The position numbers and the translations under genes were made by a program. This document shows positions 13,515 to 17,848 of a stretch of 17,848 nt of DNA, piece after piece. How positions within the stretch are numbered: the first letter of the stretch is position 1; every line of letters starts with the position of its first letter. The stretch comes from Chthoniobacterales bacterium (GTDB lineage Bacteria > Verrucomicrobiota > Verrucomicrobiia > Chthoniobacterales > UBA10450): positions 1 through 17,848 of the forward strand of contig JACCXL010000317.1 in the NCBI GenBank assembly GCA_013697015.1, given 5' to 3'. The notes beneath the pieces are model-generated. The model saw nothing but the letters and a program-made list of their open reading frames with translations. It ran no database searches and had not been told where the DNA came from.

Positions 13515-14786
13515 TCAACTGATTTCGGAGGCGCCGAAATAGGGCTGCAAGATTTCCGGGATGCGCACTGTTCCCTGAGGCGTCTGGCCGGTTTCGATCA
13601 ACGCCGCGAACAGTCGCGGCAAAGCAACGCCAGAGCCATTCAATGTGTGACAAAAACGGTTTTTGTTTTCGGCGTCTTTGAAGCGCAGGTTCATGCGCCG
13701 CGCTTGAAAGTCTTCGAAATTCGAGCAGCTGGAAACTTCCAAAAAACCCTCTTGGCCAGGCGACCAGACCTCGAGGTCGTAAGTCTTGGCCGAGCCGAAC
13801 GTCACGTCACCGGTGCAAAGCTCGACCACGCGATAATGGAGGCCCAGTAATTGCAAGACGCGTTCTGCGTCCCGCGTGAGGGATTCGTGCTCCTGATACG
13901 ACGTTTCTGGCGTGGTGATTTTTACCAGCTCGACCTTGTCGAATTGATGCACGCGAATGATGCCGCGCGTTTCGCGTCCAGCGGAGCCCGCTTCGCGCCG
14001 GAAGCAGGGCGTATAGGCTACGAACTTCTTCGGCAGCTCCGCCGCGGTCAGAATTTCCTCGCGATGAAAATTAGTGACCGGCACTTCCGCCGTCGGCGCG
14101 AGAAAGAGTTGGTTCTCTTCCAGTCCGTACATGTCCGCTTCAAACTTGGGCAGCTGCGTGGTGCCAATCATGCAATCGCGCCTGACCAAAAATGGCGGAC
14201 TCATCTCCAGGTAACCGTGATCGCGCGTATGCAGGTCGAGCATCCAGTTAATTAACGCGCGCTCCAGCCGTGCCCCTGCGCCGGTGAAACAGATGAAGCC
14301 GCTCCCGCTTAATTTCGCGGCGCGCTCCAGATCGAATAATCTGAGTTTCGCCCCGAGCGCCGCGTGGTCCTGCGCGGGGTAAGAAAATTGAGGCTTGTCG
14401 CCCCAGCTCCGGACGACTGGATTCTCGCTGGCATCCTTGCCGATCGGCGCCTGCGCGTGCGGCAAGTTGGGAATCTGCAACAGGAGCGCTTGCTGTCGCG
14501 CCTCGCTTTCTGTGGTGCGTGCAGTCAGTGTCTCGATCTCCGCTCCGATCTTTCGGACCTGTTCTTCCAATTCCGCGGAAGGATCCTGGCGAGCGCGTCG
14601 ACCGCCGATCTCCTTGCTCAGCCGCTTCCGGTCCGCGTTGAGCTGCTGCAGCGCCGTTTCCGCTTTTCTGCGCTCGGTGTCGACGGCGAGAAGTTCGTCA
14701 ACTTTCGCCACGTCATCACCGCCACGGGTGGCGAGGCGGCTCTTCACGAAATCGGGCTGTTCCCGAACGAGGCGAATATCGAGCAC
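13515..14786 (-). CDS. serS: Seryl-tRNA synthetase
   Basis: A 423-residue class II aminoacyl-tRNA synthetase that charges tRNA-Ser (and tRNA-Sec where present) with serine. MLDIRLVREQPDFVKSRL starts the N-terminal tRNA-binding arm, with a charged coiled coil at about 30-98. Catalytic landmarks are TAEVP (232-236), motif 2 FRREAGSAGRETRGIIRVHQF (262-282), EVSSCSNFEDFQARR (350-364) and motif 3 NGSGVALPRLFAALIE (383-398). Length is normal. The start is GTG at 14786, supported by the standard MLDIR N-terminus, with no clear Shine-Dalgarno. It is divergent from the DUF4126 gene and convergent with DUF72. I see no T-box leader upstream. Confidence 0.98.
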   Translation of the reverse strand: MLDIRLVREQPDFVKSRLATRGGDDVAKVDELLAVDTERRKAETALQQLNADRKRLSKEIGGRRARQDPSAELEEQVRKIGAEIETLTARTTESEARQQALLLQIPNLPHAQAPIGKDASENPVVRSWGDKPQFSYPAQDHAALGAKLRLFDLERAAKLSGSGFICFTGAGARLERALINWMLDLHTRDHGYLEMSPPFLVRRDCMIGTTQLPKFEADMYGLEENQLFLAPTAEVPVTNFHREEILTAAELPKKFVAYTPCFRREAGSAGRETRGIIRVHQFDKVELVKITTPETSYQEHESLTRDAERVLQLLGLHYRVVELCTGDVTFGSAKTYDLEVWSPGQEGFLEVSSCSNFEDFQARRMNLRFKDAENKNRFCHTLNGSGVALPRLFAALIETGQTPQGTVRIPEILQPYFGASEIS

Positions 14787-14947
14787 GCGATGCTGATATC
14801 AGCCCGAGACGAAAACTGCAAACCGTAGCCGCTTTCCATTCACAGATCGACCGCCGCGCTCGCCCGAGCACGTAGCTTCGAAGCGGCTTAACTCTATCAC
14901 TCCCCGAAACGGCGTGACTTTCGAGCAAGCGCTCAGATAATTGCGCC
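14787..14947. other. serS/DUF4126 divergent intergenic region with inverted repeats
   Basis: This is the largest gene-free stretch (about 160 bases) and must carry the starts of two divergent genes. It contains the arms AGCCGCTT (14827-14834) and AAGCGGCT (14881-14888), and a nested perfect palindrome GCTTCGAAGC (14875-14884). A small hairpin GCTC-GCCC-GAGC lies at 14858-14869. These could be operators or folded leader RNA for serS. I could not identify a convincing -35/-10 pair on either strand. Confidence 0.35.
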
Positions 14948-16000
14948 GTGGAGCGGTTGCATCTTCTAGGGGTCGCGCTCGGGCTTGCCTGCCTGGCGGG
15001 CGTGAATCTGTACCTCACGGTTTTCGTCACCGGACTTGCCATCAATCAACACTGGATCGCTCTTTCGCCCACGTATCAGTCGCTCGATGTCTTGGGCCAC
15101 CCGATGATCATCACGATCGCCGGTGCTCTCTATTTCCTCGAGTTCTTCGCCGATAAAATCCCGTGGATCGATTCCGCGTGGGACGCGGTACATACCATCA
15201 TCCGGCCGATCGGCGGAGCGCTCCTCGCCATTCAAGTGCTTGGTCATTCCAGCCCGGCGTTCGACGTGCTGGTCGTGCTGCTCGCTGGGGCCACGAGTCT
15301 GATGACGCACACCGCCAAGGCCTCTTCGCGGCTGCTGGCGAACGCTTCGCCAGAACCATTTTCGAATATCGGGTTGAGCATTGCCGAGGACGCCGCCGTG
15401 CTGGGCGGCCTCGCGCTCATTCACTTCAATCCCGCTGTCGCCCTCGCCGTTTTCGCGCTCGCGCTCGCCGCTTTCGTTTACTTCCTGCCCAAAGTGCTGC
15501 GGGCCATGAAAGCCAAAATCTGGTTGATCTTCCGCAAATTGAATCTGCCTGCGAACCTCGGCCCACATGAATCTTTGCCGATCGCACTGCCCGCGCGGCT
15601 CACGGATGTCTTCAGCCGGCAGAACGTTCTCGGCGAAACGATCGCGTGGGCCGTCCCGTGTCTGAGCGGTCGGGGCCGCCGCATTGCGCCGAATCTTTTT
15701 GGCGCACTCGTCGCGACCAATGAAGAGCCGCGCAAGCTGGTCTTCGTCGCCCGCAAAGGTCCGCGGGGATTTGCCGAGACCATCGAACTCGAGGGAGCGG
15801 CGATCTCGCGCGACCCAAAGTTCCTCTCGGAAAATCTTTCGATCGTGCCTGTGACGGGACGCGGCGCGAAATACCTCTTCATCTTCCCGCGCTCCGACAG
15901 CACGCTCGTCGAGCAAATTGCAGTTTATCTGCGCGAGCGTCTCGCGGCTCCGGCGATGACGGTGAGGGAATCCCGACCGGAGCCGGTTGCGCAGGTCTGA
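14948..16000 (+). CDS. DUF4126 membrane protein with extra C-terminal domain
   Basis: A 350-residue protein whose first 190 residues are hydrophobic and fit the DUF4126 family. Helices lie near 5-28, 52-68, 84-98, 106-119, 146-160 and 162-181, with the conserved-looking segments LYFLEFFADKIPWIDSAWDAVHTIIRPIGGALLA and TSLMTHTAKASSRLLANASPEPFSN. A basic stretch (KVLRAMKAKIWLIFRKL) then leads into a soluble C-terminal part (about 205-335) with alternating strands (PRKLVFVARKGPRGFAETIEL, KYLFIFPRSDSTL) and a final helix. Many DUF4126 proteins stop near 200 residues, so this part looks like an added domain. The start is GTG 14948 with no ribosome site. The next gene follows after 15 bases on the same strand. 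Function is unknown. Confidence 0.85.
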   Translation: MERLHLLGVALGLACLAGVNLYLTVFVTGLAINQHWIALSPTYQSLDVLGHPMIITIAGALYFLEFFADKIPWIDSAWDAVHTIIRPIGGALLAIQVLGHSSPAFDVLVVLLAGATSLMTHTAKASSRLLANASPEPFSNIGLSIAEDAAVLGGLALIHFNPAVALAVFALALAAFVYFLPKVLRAMKAKIWLIFRKLNLPANLGPHESLPIALPARLTDVFSRQNVLGETIAWAVPCLSGRGRRIAPNLFGALVATNEEPRKLVFVARKGPRGFAETIELEGAAISRDPKFLSENLSIVPVTGRGAKYLFIFPRSDSTLVEQIAVYLRERLAAPAMTVRESRPEPVAQV

Positions 16001-16015
16001 CGCACGCACCGGACC

Positions 16016-16663
16016 ATGACAATGCTCGGTGCGACTCGTTACTCCGAATTCCGGCGCGCCTCGCGCGTGCGCGAACGCTCACTGTTCGTGGCCGTGCCGC
16101 CGCCGAGCGAACTCGAGCTGCAAGCCCGCTGGTTTGCGGGCGATTTCGGGCGGCAATTCCGCTCCGTCGCCGGAGACGCGATTGAGATCGTGCAGTTCGG
16201 CGTCTGGAATCGCGAAGCGGGTCCCGATTTTACGGAAGCCGTCGTTCGCAGCAACGGCGGCGCTCCGATCCGCGGTGCGATCGAATTTGATCTGACTGAC
16301 CGCAGTTGGGAAAGCCACGGGCATGCCACGAACGACGCCTTCGACGGTGCTGTGCTCCACGTTTTCGTGCAGAGTGGCGGAAGCGCATTCTTCACGCGCA
16401 CGCGCACGAATCGCAACGTGCCGCAGGTGCGAGTGGACCTCGCCGCGCTCAACGGATTGACGCCGGTCGGTCTTCCCCTCGCGCGAGCCGGCCGCTGTCA
16501 GGCGCCGCTGCAGGGATTAAGTGAGGAACGCATCGTGAGCGTGCTGACCGCCGCCGCGCAGTTTCGGTTGCAAAGAAAAACCGCGCGTCTCCGCCGCATC
16601 ATGGAGAGTCATGGGCGCGACGCAGCCCTTTTTCAGGAATTGGCCGCGGCCCTCGGCTACTAA
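16016..16663 (+). CDS. DUF2851 family protein, N-terminal part (gene split by in-frame TAA)
   Basis: This 215-residue frame holds the N-terminal half of a DUF2851 protein, a family of about 420-450 residues of unknown function. Family blocks are clear: PSELELQARWFAG (30-42), IVQFGVWNREAGPDFTEAVV (58-77), and GAIEFDLTDRSWESHGHATND followed by AVLHVFVQSG (87-121). It ends at ELAAALGY with TAA 16661-16663, in the middle of a region where the family continues without a break. The remainder of the protein carries on in the same frame directly after the stop. A second ATG at 16022 is an equally possible start. It follows the DUF4126 gene by 15 bases. Confidence 0.8.
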   Translation: MTMLGATRYSEFRRASRVRERSLFVAVPPPSELELQARWFAGDFGRQFRSVAGDAIEIVQFGVWNREAGPDFTEAVVRSNGGAPIRGAIEFDLTDRSWESHGHATNDAFDGAVLHVFVQSGGSAFFTRTRTNRNVPQVRVDLAALNGLTPVGLPLARAGRCQAPLQGLSEERIVSVLTAAAQFRLQRKTARLRRIMESHGRDAALFQELAAALGY

Positions 16664-16684
16664 CGGAACAAGCTGCCGTTTACT

Positions 16685-17389
16685 TTGCTGGCCCAGCGAG
16701 TTTCACTGGCAGTCCTGCGCGCCGCGCCGCGCGAAGCCGAATCACTTCTCTTCGGCGTCGCCGGTTTTCTTTCTTCCCCGGATCTCGCCGCCTACCGTTC
16801 GGACACCCGCGCCTATGTTCGCGAACTCTGGGACACTTGGTGGCGACGGCACGACGAGATGGGACGACTCATTCTGCCCTTGGCGCTCTGGAAATTCAGC
16901 GGGGCGCGCCCGCTCAATCATCCGCAGCGCCGCCTTTGCGCGCTCAGTCTTCTCGCGGCGGATTGGAGAGGATTCGTCAGATCTTTCGTCGGCTACGATT
17001 TTCGTAAAACGCGCCAGTTTCTTCTCGGCCTCACACATCCCTTCTGGGATTTTCATTACACTCTCCGCGCGGCGCCGGCGGCGAGCGCGATGGCGTTGAT
17101 CGGCGAGTCCCGCGTCCGCGACATCATCGCGAACGTCCTGCTGCCCCTGGCTGAGGCGGAGGGCCACGACGGATGGAGCGATTACGCGAAGCTCTCCGCG
17201 CCGTTATCCAATCGCCGCGTCGAAACCGCCGCCACACGGCTCTTCGCGCAGGACGACAGGCGGAAGCGCTTTACGAAATCTATCGCCTTTCAGCAGGGTC
17301 TTCTGCAAGTATATGAAGACTTTTGTTTGCAGGATAATTCCGATTGCACCCAATGCCCCTTTCCCGAACAGATGCAAACGTGGAAGTGA
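16685..17389 (+). CDS. DUF2851 family protein, C-terminal part (same frame, after the TAA)
   Basis: This is the C-terminal half of the DUF2851 protein. The frame is identical to the upstream part, and coding similarity resumes at once after the TAA (RNKLPFTLLAQRVSLAVLR, then AAPREAESLLFGVAGFLS). So a single base change, not a frameshift or deletion, separates the halves. The first possible start is TTG 16685, but that would remove part of a conserved helix, so independent translation is doubtful. Further features are RPLNHPQRRLCALSLL, HPFWDFHYTL, and a cysteine-bearing tail (DNSDCTQCPF) usual for the family. The joined frame, 16016-17389, would give 457 residues plus one unknown. Either a recent pseudogene, a sequencing or assembly error, or readthrough. 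The prepilin-like gene may begin inside its 3' end. Confidence 0.7.
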   Translation: MLAQRVSLAVLRAAPREAESLLFGVAGFLSSPDLAAYRSDTRAYVRELWDTWWRRHDEMGRLILPLALWKFSGARPLNHPQRRLCALSLLAADWRGFVRSFVGYDFRKTRQFLLGLTHPFWDFHYTLRAAPAASAMALIGESRVRDIIANVLLPLAEAEGHDGWSDYAKLSAPLSNRRVETAATRLFAQDDRRKRFTKSIAFQQGLLQVYEDFCLQDNSDCTQCPFPEQMQTWK

Positions 17390-17848
17390 CCGCCCGTTCG
17401 CGTCGCTCGCAGTCCGCATTCACGCTCATCGAGCTGATGGTCGTGATCGCAATCATTGTGATTCTCATGGGCCTGCTCTTTCCCGCCTTCCGTGGCGTGC
17501 AGGACCAGGCCAAGAAAACGCAGGCTAAAAACGATCTCACTCAGATCGTGACGGCGGTGAACGCGTACTACACGGAGTACGGGAAGTATCCGGTTTATTA
17601 CGCCACAGCGCCGGTTACTCCCACCGATTCCGACTTTAGTGACAACGGTGCGACGGTCGTTAACGGAGGGGACGCCTTTACCAATATGGGAGAGAACAGT
17701 TTAGTTATCGACGTTCTGAGCAACAACACGAGCGCGACCGGAACGAACCTCACTTGGGTACAAAACATGAACCCGAGGGGAATCCAATTTCTTCAACCGA
17801 CCGTGGCTAAGGATTCCGTGCAGCCCAGGTCAGGGATCGCACCGGCAA
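17353..17848 (+). CDS. Prepilin-type protein (type IV pilin/type II secretion pseudopilin-like), 3' end outside window
   Basis: An open frame of 165 codons runs off the window. After a basic leader (ARSRRSQSA) comes the prepilin motif FTLIELMVVIAIIVILMGLL. Cleavage by prepilin peptidase is expected before Phe23, with Glu at +5 and the hydrophobic helix that packs pilin filaments. The residue before the cleavage is Ala instead of the commoner Gly. After the helix, QAKKTQAKNDLTQIVTAVNAYYTEYGKYP is typical of GspG-like pseudopilins. The start is uncertain: ATG 17353 overlaps the DUF2851 stop by 37 bases, while GTG 17386 would give a 4-base GTGA overlap and a shorter leader. Whether it serves type IV pili, type II secretion or a surface protein cannot be told from one gene. 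Confidence 0.88.
   Translation, partial: MPLSRTDANVEVTARSRRSQSAFTLIELMVVIAIIVILMGLLFPAFRGVQDQAKKTQAKNDLTQIVTAVNAYYTEYGKYPVYYATAPVTPTDSDFSDNGATVVNGGDAFTNMGENSLVIDVLSNNTSATGTNLTWVQNMNPRGIQFLQPTVAKDSVQPRSGIAPA

Noticed and set aside
14787..14947. T-box or other riboswitch upstream of serS
   Set aside because: No T-box consensus and no terminator/antiterminator pair could be found, only short GC-rich inverted repeats.
14966..16009. A 347-codon open frame antisense to the DUF4126 gene
   Set aside because: Its protein is dominated by Arg, Glu and Asp with no recognisable fold, and it mirrors a well-supported membrane protein. Long shadow frames are expected in GC-rich DNA.
1..17848. CRISPR arrays, insertion sequences, integrase or phage genes, toxin-antitoxin pairs
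   Set aside because: No spaced direct repeats, transposase or integrase motifs, or small paired frames were found. All sizeable regions are explained by housekeeping or envelope genes.

Overview
The window looks like a chromosomal core region of a GC-rich, diderm (LPS-bearing), respiring bacterium. The gene mix (SucA, a BamD-like protein next to LptE, DUF2851, DUF4126, an ABC-GldG-DUF4340 cluster, and a type IV pilin-like protein with an AFTLIEL N-terminus) is most reminiscent of Verrucomicrobiota. That assignment is inferred from gene content alone and not from a marker phylogeny. I see no insertion sequence, phage gene, CRISPR array or clear sign of recent transfer.

Layout. (1) 1-2496, minus: sucA, the 2-oxoglutarate dehydrogenase E1 subunit, cut at its 3' end by the window edge. 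(2) 2572-8877, plus: an HtrA-type periplasmic serine protease, then a tight four-gene cluster: ABC ATPase, six-helix ABC-2 permease, GldG-like auxiliary protein, and a 615-residue DUF4340 protein that I read as four tandem repeats. (3) 12499-8871, minus: a BamD-like protein, an LptE-like lipoprotein, a TPR protein, tRNA-Leu(CAG) and a UbiE/MenG quinone methyltransferase. (4) 12622-13512, plus: a DUF72 protein ending in a QLDLF tail. (5) 14786-13515, minus: serS. (6) 14948-17848, plus: a DUF4126 membrane protein with an extra soluble C-terminal part, a DUF2851 gene split by one in-frame TAA, and a prepilin-like gene running off the window.

How the genes work together. The second block would make an ATP-driven inner-membrane complex with large extracytoplasmic parts (GldG and DUF4340), beside a periplasmic quality-control protease. 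Its substrate is unknown. The third block groups outer-membrane biogenesis functions (BamD-like, LptE) with a cytoplasmic TPR protein, followed by a tRNA and menaquinone or ubiquinone methylation. sucA and ubiE point to aerobic or anaerobic respiration.

There is no gene-free stretch over 300 bases. The longest gap is about 160 bases, between serS and the DUF4126 gene. I did not find a convincingly new multi-gene system. The observations most worth following are the quadruplicated DUF4340 protein in its ABC cluster, the sliding-clamp-like tail on DUF72, the extra domain on DUF4126, and the in-frame stop in DUF2851.
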